Positions 10,450 through 17,141 of a stretch of 64,000 nucleotides of DNA are shown here, piece by piece. Source of the stretch: Bacteroidales bacterium (lineage in GTDB: Bacteria; Bacteroidota; Bacteroidia; Bacteroidales; UBA932). The position numbers were made by a program, and so were the translations under genes. Under the pieces are notes generated by a model. It ran no database searches, had not been told where the DNA came from, and worked only from the letters and a program-made list of their open reading frames with translations. Position 1 is the first letter of the stretch. Every line of letters begins with the position of its first letter. The stretch spans positions 83,681-147,680 of the forward strand of contig JAKSJP010000002.1 of assembly GCA_024398105.1 (NCBI GenBank). The letters are read 5' to 3'.

Positions 10450-10477
10450 GAAGCCGGCCCATTGATGGGCCGGCTTC
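10450..10477. terminator. GC-rich terminator hairpin between converging genes
   Basis: Perfect 11-bp stem GAAGCCGGCCC / GGGCCGGCTTC with a 6-nt loop, followed on the plus strand by TTCATTT. It sits between the ends of the exonuclease gene and the converging gene at 10500 and can serve both. Confidence 0.8.
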
Positions 10478-10499
10478 TTCATTTGCATCAAGGCAGGAA

Positions 10500-11738
10500 C
10501 TACGCTCCGAGACATCTGTTGATATGACCGGCATGGTGGCCGAGAAGGAGGACATGGTGGTTGCCAAGTGGCTCTGTCAGCATATAGTCCTTGAGACCTT
10601 CCGCCTTTACCACGACCTGTGTGCGGCAGAGATTGCCCTCATACTGATTGTTGACCAGCTCGACATCCCTCACGACATAATGAGTCAGGTCTGAACCGAT
10701 CTTGAACAGGGTCGCAGGGCCTGATGGAAGCTCACCATGGACAGCGACTCCTATAGAAGACTCGAAATGGGTGTCATAGACATATCTGTCGACCATATTC
10801 AGAGGAACCGTGCAGTGGGCGAAAAGAAGCTTGTCGCCGCTGGCCTGCGAGAGATTGACCTGGAAGCCAGGCTGGCCTGTCACCGCCTGAGCGACAGCCA
10901 TGGTCAGCAAAGCTGGGACGTCGCCCTCACATGTGCCTGTGATGCCCTCGGAATTAAGGATCGCAAGTGCCATGCAGCCGGTGTTGCTGATTGCCGTAAG
11001 AAGATCGAAGCAGCGTATGGTAAGACCGTCCAGAGAGTACTTCGCGACGATTCTCCTGAGTGCGCTGTAGACCATCAGAGCGTCGTTGAAGCTCTTTTCT
11101 GAGATAGGCTTTCCGAACTTAGGATCGTTCATAGGATTGAGTGCCGGAAGCGGTTCCATGATGCCCTTGCCGTACTCCTCTAGAAGCTCTTCCATAGGGA
11201 TGTCGACGATCTCGACAGCAAGCATCTTCATTGCCCTGGCATAGTCCACATTGCTGCTGATAAGCCAGTCCGACGGCTTTCCTACCACTCCGAGCTTCTT
11301 GCCCTTGAGCATGTCCGTATCTGAGAGCGGAATGCGCTGAGTATACCTGAATTCATCCGATCCGCCTGCGAGAGCGGCAACGATCATAGCTGGGTCACCA
11401 TGTACGATCTCACCCTCGATCTTGTTCTGGCACAGGTACGAGAGGATCTCCATCGACGCAGCGAGAGAGTTGCTCTTGCCGCTTGTAAGAAGCCTTACCT
11501 TCTTTCCTCCAGGGATGACCGGAGTACCATCCTTGCAGAAGACAGACTTGAAGATGCCCTCCGTACCGCCTGTACGCACATAGATTACGTCGTCGCCCTG
11601 ACCATAGTCAGAGAAATCTGCATCCTTATAGCAGAAAGGTTCTCCGAGGACAGCCTCGATATCCTTGATGAATTTCTCCTGACGGGCAACCATACCCATT
11701 TCCCCGTGGAGATCAGAAGTCAATGTATAAAGGTTCAT
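10500..11738 (-). CDS. L-fucose/L-arabinose isomerase-like protein (COG2407 type)
   Basis: This 412-residue cytoplasmic protein resembles the fucose-isomerase-like family. Visible family features are the N-terminal Rossmann-like half with the LLTSGKSNSLAASMEILSYL and LGVVGKPSDWL segments, and the C-terminal half with CFDLLTAISNTGCMALAILN, the GTCEGDVPALLTM metal-site-like block and FAHCTVPLN. In this family the conserved Glu-Asp and His act in metal binding. The actual sugar substrate is unknown; a role in arabinose or fucose interconversion would suit the arabinose-rich surroundings but is inference. It starts 2 bp after the stop of the YbhN-like gene and is probably its operon partner. Confidence 0.72.
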   Translation of the reverse strand: MNLYTLTSDLHGEMGMVARQEKFIKDIEAVLGEPFCYKDADFSDYGQGDDVIYVRTGGTEGIFKSVFCKDGTPVIPGGKKVRLLTSGKSNSLAASMEILSYLCQNKIEGEIVHGDPAMIVAALAGGSDEFRYTQRIPLSDTDMLKGKKLGVVGKPSDWLISSNVDYARAMKMLAVEIVDIPMEELLEEYGKGIMEPLPALNPMNDPKFGKPISEKSFNDALMVYSALRRIVAKYSLDGLTIRCFDLLTAISNTGCMALAILNSEGITGTCEGDVPALLTMAVAQAVTGQPGFQVNLSQASGDKLLFAHCTVPLNMVDRYVYDTHFESSIGVAVHGELPSGPATLFKIGSDLTHYVVRDVELVNNQYEGNLCRTQVVVKAEGLKDYMLTEPLGNHHVLLLGHHAGHINRCLGA

Positions 11739-11740
11739 AT

Positions 11741-12790
11741 CTATAGTATTTGTTTCTTGAATGTTTCACTGAAATAGCCCCAGAGACCGCATACCATCTG
11801 CATAAGGGCCTGGCTTTCATGCGAAAGAGTCGCGAAGACGATGCCGACCGGCATAGGGATGCCGTAGACAGAAAGCAAGGCAAGAGATACGAGGTAATGG
11901 TAGGCCCCGAAACCTCCAGGGACCGGGACGAGCGAGCTGACCGAGCCGACCGTCATAAGGAAAAGAGCGTCGACGAGGCCCATCGATCCGAGTGCGGACA
12001 CGACAGACGGGTCCATGGTACCTGCCCCGTCGCCTATGCCCTGCACCGCCCATATTATCGATGCGGCGGTCATCCAGTAGCAGGCCCAGATTCCTACAGT
12101 AAGGACGATGAACATCCATCCTGATTCCATATGGAGGCAGGAGACGACACCTTCCCATATTCCCCTGACAATCTTCCAGATGCGCCCGAAAAGGCCGACG
12201 CGTTCCCTGAGAGCCCATACAAGGCAGAGGCCCAGGGATGCGGCAGCTGCCATGGACACGAGCAGCCATGGGACGCTCATCGAGCCGAGCGCCTGACCGA
12301 TGACGTTCTCCTTGAAGAAGCCGCCGAAGCGCTTCCAGGTCGAGGCGAGCACCAGACAGAGGCACAGCAGCATGGTCAATGTATCCCATGCGCGTTCCAG
12401 GACCACAGTGCCTATCACCTTGTCGTACGAGGCCCTGCGGTGGCCGTCCGGACCTTTCTCAGAGGCCTTGGTGATGAAGCCGCAGCGGACGAATTCTCCG
12501 GCGCGCGGAAGGACCAGGTTGGCCAGGTAGCCGATATTGACGGAATTGAAGCAGACCCTGCGGCTGATGGACGGGTCGACAGGGCCCAGGAGCATGCGCC
12601 ACCTGATTGCCCTGAGCCAGAAGGACAGCACTCCGACTGCCATCGAGAGGACCACGAAGCCCCATCGGCAGCTCTCGAGCGCAGACGTGAAGTCAGCCCA
12701 CCTTACGTTCCTGAAACAGGCGTAGAGCAGGATGACGGCGACTGCCGCAGATACGGAGTATCTCAGTATGTTCTTCAGTTTGTCCGGCAT
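11741..12790 (-). CDS. YbhN/UPF0104-type flippase-like integral membrane protein
   Basis: This protein of 349 residues belongs to the lysylphosphatidylglycerol-synthase transmembrane-region family, with about eight hydrophobic helices and no catalytic soluble domain. Characteristic parts are the RAIRWRMLL segment near residue 70, the VNIGYLANLVLPRAGEFVR segment near 100, and the VPGGFGAYHYLV motif near the end. I chose the ATG at 12790 over an upstream start at 12832 because the latter would run through the opposing promoter. Relatives are proposed to move or modify lipids in the inner membrane; the ligand here is unknown. Confidence 0.8.
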   Translation of the reverse strand: MPDKLKNILRYSVSAAVAVILLYACFRNVRWADFTSALESCRWGFVVLSMAVGVLSFWLRAIRWRMLLGPVDPSISRRVCFNSVNIGYLANLVLPRAGEFVRCGFITKASEKGPDGHRRASYDKVIGTVVLERAWDTLTMLLCLCLVLASTWKRFGGFFKENVIGQALGSMSVPWLLVSMAAAASLGLCLVWALRERVGLFGRIWKIVRGIWEGVVSCLHMESGWMFIVLTVGIWACYWMTAASIIWAVQGIGDGAGTMDPSVVSALGSMGLVDALFLMTVGSVSSLVPVPGGFGAYHYLVSLALLSVYGIPMPVGIVFATLSHESQALMQMVCGLWGYFSETFKKQIL

Positions 12791-12816
12791 TTGGGCAAAG
12801 TTAGGAAAATTTATAC

Positions 12817-12824
12817 TAACTTTG
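12817..12824 (+). promoter_or_regulatory. -7 box for the PfkB kinase operon
   Basis: TAACTTTG, an exact TAnnTTTG match, 22 bp before the ATG at 12847. A TTG at 12791-12793 lies 23 bp upstream and could be the -33 element. Confidence 0.6.
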
Positions 12825-12846
12825 TAATTCAACCTTTGTTACGGAG

Positions 12847-13842
12847 ATGAAGTCAATTTTGGGAATCGGCAACGCACTGACAGACATCCTGGCAGTACTT
12901 CCGGACGACACTTTGCTTGAAAGATACCACCTTCCTAAGGGCAGCATGCAGCATGTCGACATGGAGACAGGCGACAAGATCTGGGATGCCCTCAAGGAGT
13001 ATGGTGTAAAATACGTTCCAGGCGGATCTGCAGCCAACACTGTGACCTGCACATCGATCTTCGGGATGCCTTCGGGCTATATCGGGAAGATCGGAAACGA
13101 CGAGCTTGGACACCTCTTCAAGAGCACCATGGAGCAGTATGGAGTAAAGACCACCATGCTCTACGGCACAAAGTCTTCCGGCCGATGCATGGCATTCATC
13201 ACAGAGGCCAACGCAGAGAGGACATTCGCCGACTACATGGGCGCAGCGCTCGAGATGAAGCCTGAGGACCTCAGGCCTGAGTACTTCCAGGGCTACGACT
13301 ACTTCCACCTCGAGGGTTACCTCGTACAGGACCAGGAGCTCATCAGCAGAGCCGCGCAGCTGGCCAAGGAAGCAGGGTGCATAGTCTCGATCGACATGGC
13401 TTCATACAATGTCGTAGAGTCGAATGACGCATTCCTCCACAACCTCGTCGACAACTATGTCGACATCGTCTTTGCAAACGAGACCGAGGCGCGTGCATTC
13501 ACCCATATGGAACCGCGCGAGGCGATCAATGAGATCGCAAAGCACTGCGACATCGCAGTAGTGAAGGTCGGAAAGGACGGCTCGATGGTCCAGAGGGGCG
13601 ACGAGTTCCACTTCATCGAGGCTTGTCCGGCAAAGCCTGTCGACGCGACAGGAGCAGGCGACACCTATGCGGCCGGCTTCATGTACGGTCTTGCGCAGGA
13701 CCTCCCGCTCGATGTCTGCGCACAGATAGGTTCTACCATCGCAGCCAAGGTCGTCGAGGTCATCGGCACAAAGATCGACGTTCCGAGATGGAGGGAGGCA
13801 AAAATTGAGATCAACAAGTTGATCGCAGCTAACACTAAGTAG
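12847..13842 (+). CDS. PfkB-family sugar/nucleoside kinase, probably adenosine-kinase-like
   Basis: This 331-residue cytoplasmic kinase phosphorylates a sugar or nucleoside with ATP. It shows the N-terminal GIGNALTDI motif, the substrate-site GGSAANTV near 60, the lid region, and the C-terminal anion-hole/catalytic motif DATGAGDTYAAGF with the catalytic Asp. Length and the order of motifs match the adenosine-kinase branch of PfkB that is common in Bacteroidota, but ribokinase-like specificity cannot be excluded. Its stop codon is directly followed by the ATG of the next gene at 13843, so three genes (12847-15351) appear to form one operon under the box at 12817. Confidence 0.88.
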   Translation: MKSILGIGNALTDILAVLPDDTLLERYHLPKGSMQHVDMETGDKIWDALKEYGVKYVPGGSAANTVTCTSIFGMPSGYIGKIGNDELGHLFKSTMEQYGVKTTMLYGTKSSGRCMAFITEANAERTFADYMGAALEMKPEDLRPEYFQGYDYFHLEGYLVQDQELISRAAQLAKEAGCIVSIDMASYNVVESNDAFLHNLVDNYVDIVFANETEARAFTHMEPREAINEIAKHCDIAVVKVGKDGSMVQRGDEFHFIEACPAKPVDATGAGDTYAAGFMYGLAQDLPLDVCAQIGSTIAAKVVEVIGTKIDVPRWREAKIEINKLIAANTK

Positions 13843-14391
13843 ATGAATTTAATAGAGAGCATAAAGGATTTCATGAGGCGAAGGGCGTTGAAGAAGAACG
13901 CCAGCACCGTACCCACGAAGATCAAGGCACTGTCGCTCATCAGGACGGCTGTGACCGTAATCGACGTGGAGGACACCTCCTTCGATGCCTGCAAGGAATC
14001 AATACTCGCGTTCTACCGCGAGCATAAGATCAAGGGAGAGATCTTCTTCTTTGATTTCCGCAAGATCACAAGCGAGGAAAGGCTCATCACCAGTATCACC
14101 AACACAGTCCTCAAGAAGGACATCAACTGGTATGGCAGGCCATCTGCCGAGAAGATGAAGTACATCGACAACCTCAATCCTGACATGTTCATCTCCCTCA
14201 TCAAGGGCACCGACTTCCCTATCGAGTACATGGCAAAATACTGCCGCGCAAGCTTCAAGGTAGGCAGGACCCAGCTCCCAGGCAACGTCTACGACCTCGT
14301 AGTCTCAGACCCTAAGAGCAAGGACTACTCAGAAGCCGAGGTATTCGAGGGCATCAAGAAATACATCAAGGTAGTCACCGAGAACAATTAG
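13843..14391 (+). CDS. conserved Bacteroidota protein of unknown function (DUF6913-like)
   Basis: This 182-residue soluble protein has a basic helical N-terminus (SIKDFMRRRALKKN) and then alternating beta and alpha segments such as AVTVIDVEDTSF, GEIFFFDFRKI and PDMFISLIKG. The size and pattern fit the small Bacteroidota family I know as DUF6913; that name is from memory and unchecked. It has no signal peptide, membrane helix or known catalytic motif. It begins right after the kinase stop codon and ends 6 bp before the DUF368 gene, so translation of the three is probably coupled. Confidence 0.6.
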   Translation: MNLIESIKDFMRRRALKKNASTVPTKIKALSLIRTAVTVIDVEDTSFDACKESILAFYREHKIKGEIFFFDFRKITSEERLITSITNTVLKKDINWYGRPSAEKMKYIDNLNPDMFISLIKGTDFPIEYMAKYCRASFKVGRTQLPGNVYDLVVSDPKSKDYSEAEVFEGIKKYIKVVTENN

Positions 14392-14397
14392 TCACAA

Positions 14398-15351
14398 ATG
14401 AGTTTGATAAAAGACATCATCGTAGCGCTCAAGGGTTTCGGCATGGGCGCTGCTAATGTAATACCTGGAGTGTCAGGAGGTACCATAGCCCTCCTTACAG
14501 GCATATTCGGACGCATCATCGAGTGTCTCAATTCCCTCATGGAGATCGAGACATGGAAGCTCATCCTCAAAGGACAGTGGAAGGAATTCTGGAAGAAGGT
14601 CGACGGACGTTTCCTCGTCGCACTCTTCATCGGAGTCGTAGCCAGCATCTTCTCCCTTGCAAGGCTGATGGAGTACGTCCTCAACTACTACCCTGTCCAG
14701 ACATGGGCATTCTTCTTCGGAATGATCGCAGCGTCAGGAGTAGTCATGCTGATGGGCATCAAGGGTTGGAAAGCTGTCGACGTCCTCTGGGCGGTCCTCG
14801 GTCTCGTGCTGGGCGTGCTTATCTGCACCCTCTCCCCTACCACCACCCCTGACGACCTCTGGTTCATCGCAATCATCGGAGCGATCGCTATCTGCACGAT
14901 GATCCTTCCCGGTGTATCCGGAAGCTTCATCCTTCTGATATTCGGCAAGTACGAATACATAATGAACGCCGTCAACGAGATGAACATCCCTGTCCTGATC
15001 GCCCTGGTGATAGGCTGCGGTGTGGGAATCCTCGCCTTCTCGAAGTTCCTCCACTGGCTCCTCGCCCGTTTCGAGAGGCAGACCATGCTCGTTCTTCTCG
15101 GCTTCGTCATCGGTTCGCTGGTAAGGGTATGGCCATGGAGTGATCCGTCCGCCATCATCAAGGCCCAGCTTCTTCAGCAAGGTGCTGAGAAAGAGGCAGC
15201 AAGAGAGGCAGTCGCAGCTCTCGTGGAATCAGGGCAGAATCTCGAGCCGCTCATCACCGATGTCCATTACCTCGGAGCGGTCCTCTTCGCATTCGTCGGC
15301 ATCGCAGTTGTCGGAGCACTTGAGTATTTCGGCAACAAGAAGGAGGCATAA
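14398..15351 (+). CDS. DUF368 membrane protein, polyprenyl-phosphate transporter type
   Basis: This 317-residue inner-membrane protein has about eight to nine hydrophobic helices. The family signature is clear: FGMGAANVIPGVSGGTIALL near residue 17 and the second, repeated form MILPGVSGSFILLIFGKYEY near 165. This duplication of a PGVSG motif is diagnostic of DUF368. Members, named PopT, have been reported to recycle undecaprenyl phosphate across the membrane for cell-wall synthesis. It closes the three-gene unit begun by the PfkB kinase; the tRNA promoter follows within 4 bp and no separate terminator is seen. Confidence 0.9.
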   Translation: MSLIKDIIVALKGFGMGAANVIPGVSGGTIALLTGIFGRIIECLNSLMEIETWKLILKGQWKEFWKKVDGRFLVALFIGVVASIFSLARLMEYVLNYYPVQTWAFFFGMIAASGVVMLMGIKGWKAVDVLWAVLGLVLGVLICTLSPTTTPDDLWFIAIIGAIAICTMILPGVSGSFILLIFGKYEYIMNAVNEMNIPVLIALVIGCGVGILAFSKFLHWLLARFERQTMLVLLGFVIGSLVRVWPWSDPSAIIKAQLLQQGAEKEAAREAVAALVESGQNLEPLITDVHYLGAVLFAFVGIAVVGALEYFGNKKEA

Positions 15352-15354
15352 TAT

Positions 15355-15384
15355 TTTGAAATATCGGAATATTTCGTATATTTG
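15355..15384 (+). promoter_or_regulatory. promoter of tRNA-Arg
   Basis: TTTG (15355-15358), an 18-bp spacer, then TATATTTG (15377-15384): both elements of the Bacteroidota promoter consensus, 54 bp before the mature tRNA start. It starts just after the DUF368 stop codon. Confidence 0.7.
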
Positions 15385-15438
15385 CAGTCCATTTCAGTAA
15401 GCCAGCGTCGGGAAACCGACCTGCATGAGATGAGGGAC

Positions 15439-15512
15439 GGTTCCGTAGCTCAGCTGGATAGAGCAACAGATTTCTAATCTGTGGGTCTAGGGTTCGAATC
15501 CCTACGGAATCA
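15439..15512 (+). tRNA. tRNA-Arg (anticodon UCU)
   Basis: A complete 74-nt cloverleaf. The acceptor stem GGTTCCG pairs with CGGAATC (one G-U pair), the D stem is GCTC/GAGC, the anticodon stem ACAGA/TCTGT encloses loop TTTCTAA with anticodon TCT, the variable loop is five bases and the T stem TAGGG/CCCTA encloses TTCGAAT. The discriminator is A and CCA is not encoded. It reads AGA codons. Confidence 0.97.
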
Positions 15513-15519
15513 CTCAAGC

Positions 15520-15550
15520 AAGCCTGTCGAGAATTCGACAGGCTTTTTTC
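15520..15550 (+). terminator. terminator after tRNA-Arg
   Basis: Perfect 11-bp stem AAGCCTGTCGA / TCGACAGGCTT with loop GAAT, followed by further Ts (TTTTC). It starts 8 bp after the tRNA and fits an intrinsic terminator. Confidence 0.85.
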
Positions 15551-15768
15551 GTGATTCCGTAGGCGTCAAGAGCTTGTCTCTTGTAAGCAAGGAATCATGG
15601 AAAAAGCCGTTGCGAGCATAGCTCGCAGGCTTGCTTGAGTGAATGTGCCCTCGCAGGGCCAGGGAAAAGGCTCGCGCAGCGAGGCTAATTCCTACGGTCC
15701 TGCGGCAACCTCAGGACTCCTGCCTGTCTTCACTACTCCACTCTCCTTCCCTCCTCCCCTAATCCTCT
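15551..15768. other. gene-free, hairpin-rich stretch after tRNA-Arg
   Basis: No gene is seen here. The stretch opens with GTGATTCCGTAGG (15551-15563), the exact inverse of the tRNA 3' end (15501-15513). It carries small hairpins TGCGAGC/GCTCGCA (15611-15627), GCCCT/AGGGC (15647-15659) and CTCGC/GCGAG (15671-15683), and CAGGCTTGCTTGAGTG (15626-15641), the inverse of 15511-15526. It ends in a pyrimidine-rich run before the first 91-bp repeat. Confidence 0.6.
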
Positions 15769-15859
15769 CCCACCTACCTCACTTTTCGCCCATTCTGACA
15801 TAGGTGGGAGTTTAAAACACCCACCTACTCCAGAAATCAGCAAAAATGACATAGGTGGG
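15769..15859. repeat. 91-bp palindromic repeat, copy 1
   Basis: Four alternating 8-base arms, CCCACCTA at 15769 and 15820 and TAGGTGGG at 15801 and 15852, can form two successive hairpins. Copy 2 at 16946-17036 has the same length and the same arm offsets (0, 32, 51, 83), with about 12 base differences by eye. The form resembles paired REP-like intergenic elements. Confidence 0.85.
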
Positions 15860-15914
15860 TCACCAACGAATAGTACTTTTCGCTATCTTCGTCGTCCTAT
15901 TAGAAAAGATCAAT

Positions 15915-16463
15915 ATGAAAAACAAGACACGAATACTCACATTTGCCATGAAGGCGGCTCTGACAGTTGCCATGGTCATGACATCAGCCTCGGCATATGC
16001 TCAGAGGAGAGAAAAGAACGTATATTCGAACCACTCGATCTCAGCGCAGCTCATCGGACTCGAATACAGCTACGAGCAATGCCTCGGTGGCAACTGGTCG
16101 CTCATCGGAAGAGCAGGTCTGGCACCTGTGGGTGCCGAAATCAACTATGACCTTGAGTCCTCTTCATATAACGTGTATCTGCTCCCGGCAGTCACCCTCG
16201 AGCCGAGAATCTACACCAGCATGAGACGGCGTATCGAAATGGGCAGGGACACCTATAACAATGCCGCCGATTTCGTGGCGTTCCGTTCACAGGTCTTCAT
16301 GACCGGCGACGGCGTCAACCTCGGTTTCACACCGATGTACGGAATCAGACGCAGTTCAGGAATCCACTGGATGCACGAGTTCACCTTCGGTGCGAGGGTC
16401 AACATCGGCGAATACAGCGGACTCACTCCTCACCTCCAGTACAGGATCGGATTTACATTCTAA
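15915..16463 (+). CDS. secreted small outer-membrane beta-barrel-like protein, unknown function
   Basis: This protein of 182 residues starts at the ATG giving a clear signal peptide (MKNKTRILTFAMKAALTVA, cleavage near SAYAQ at residue 30). The mature part has alternating hydrophobic and polar strands and ends in LQYRIGFTF, with the terminal Phe typical of Bacteroidota outer-membrane barrels. I do not recognise a named family. It lies 55 bp after repeat copy 1 and 7 bp before a second secreted-protein gene, so the two form a small unit bracketed by the two 91-bp repeats. No TAnnTTTG box is obvious upstream. Confidence 0.72.
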   Translation: MKNKTRILTFAMKAALTVAMVMTSASAYAQRREKNVYSNHSISAQLIGLEYSYEQCLGGNWSLIGRAGLAPVGAEINYDLESSSYNVYLLPAVTLEPRIYTSMRRRIEMGRDTYNNAADFVAFRSQVFMTGDGVNLGFTPMYGIRRSSGIHWMHEFTFGARVNIGEYSGLTPHLQYRIGFTF

Positions 16464-16470
16464 GAACATC

Positions 16471-16902
16471 ATGAAGACTAATGCACTTATTCTTTCCATC
16501 CTCCTGCTCCTCCCGATCATGGGAACGAGAGCGGCGGCCCAGACTGTGACTGTATCGGCCGACGAGACGAAGATATACCACTATGAGAACGCGACTACCA
16601 GCACGGAGGGCCAGCGATACGAGATCGTTCGACTGCCCGACACCGGAAGACCCGCGTTCAGGCTTGACAAGGTCACAGGCCAGGTCTGGTATCTGATGGT
16701 GGGTTCCATCAATAAATACCAGGTCCTGGAGCACGATCCCTCAGAGCTTGACATCGCTGAAGATGGACAGATCAACTACCAGTTGCTTGTAGACAGTGCG
16801 ACCCATGCAGTCCTGCTGAACCTCAACACTGGAATCATGTGGGAATACTACACCGCGTTGCTGGCAAAGAACGAGAGGTTCAAGCTGATGGAAGAGCGAT
16901 AG
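16471..16902 (+). CDS. small secreted protein of unknown function
   Basis: This 143-residue protein has a signal peptide (residues 1 to about 24, ending RAAAQ) and a mature region rich in beta segments, such as YEIVRLPDTGRPAFRLDKV followed by a WYLMVGS segment. The latter half, ending in TGIMWEYYTALLAKNERF, looks like a short beta-propeller or lipocalin-like fragment, but I cannot assign a family. I prefer the ATG at 16471 over one at 16390, which lacks a signal and overlaps the previous gene. It is probably cotranscribed with that gene. Its stop is followed at once by short tandem repeats and repeat copy 2. Confidence 0.7.
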   Translation: MKTNALILSILLLLPIMGTRAAAQTVTVSADETKIYHYENATTSTEGQRYEIVRLPDTGRPAFRLDKVTGQVWYLMVGSINKYQVLEHDPSELDIAEDGQINYQLLVDSATHAVLLNLNTGIMWEYYTALLAKNERFKLMEER

Positions 16903-16945
16903 CGACCCATCGACCCATCGACCCTATCCCACCTAACCCACCTAA

Positions 16946-17036
16946 CCCACCTACCTCACTTTTCACCTAATCTGACATAGGTGGGAGTAAAAAACTCCCA
17001 CCTATTCCATTTTTCAGCAAAAATGACGTAGGTGGG
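16946..17036. repeat. 91-bp palindromic repeat, copy 2
   Basis: Same architecture as copy 1: CCCACCTA at 16946 and 16997, TAGGTGGG at 16978 and 17029. It is preceded by two further tandem CCCACCTAA units (16928-16945) and about two and a half CGACCCAT units (16903-16924), and followed by another partial arm at 17047. The gene-free stretch 16903-17141 holds these repeats and no visible gene. Confidence 0.85.
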
Positions 17037-17054
17037 AACATATGCGTAGGTGGA

Positions 17055-17088
17055 AATGTCCGTAGAGTGGGAATGTCCGTAGAGTGGA
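17055..17088. repeat. 17-bp tandem duplication
   Basis: AATGTCCGTAGAGTGGG at 17055-17071 is repeated with one change at 17072-17088, directly after repeat copy 2. Confidence 0.7.
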
Positions 17089-17141
17089 TGTGAAGAGGCG
17101 GGATGGAAGGCAGGAAAGCCCTGCCTGCCCGCCTGCTAAAC

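Noticed and set aside
12131-12850. 239-codon open frame opposite the YbhN-like gene
   Set aside because: It lies fully antisense to a recognisable membrane-protein gene and has a charged composition with no domain features.
15769-17036. CRISPR array
   Set aside because: Only two 91-bp units about 1.2 kb apart with genes between them and no spacers or cas genes.
17109-17125. Hairpin GGCAGG/CCTGCC as terminator after the GH43 gene
   Set aside because: Short stem and no T run on the minus strand; not strong enough to list.
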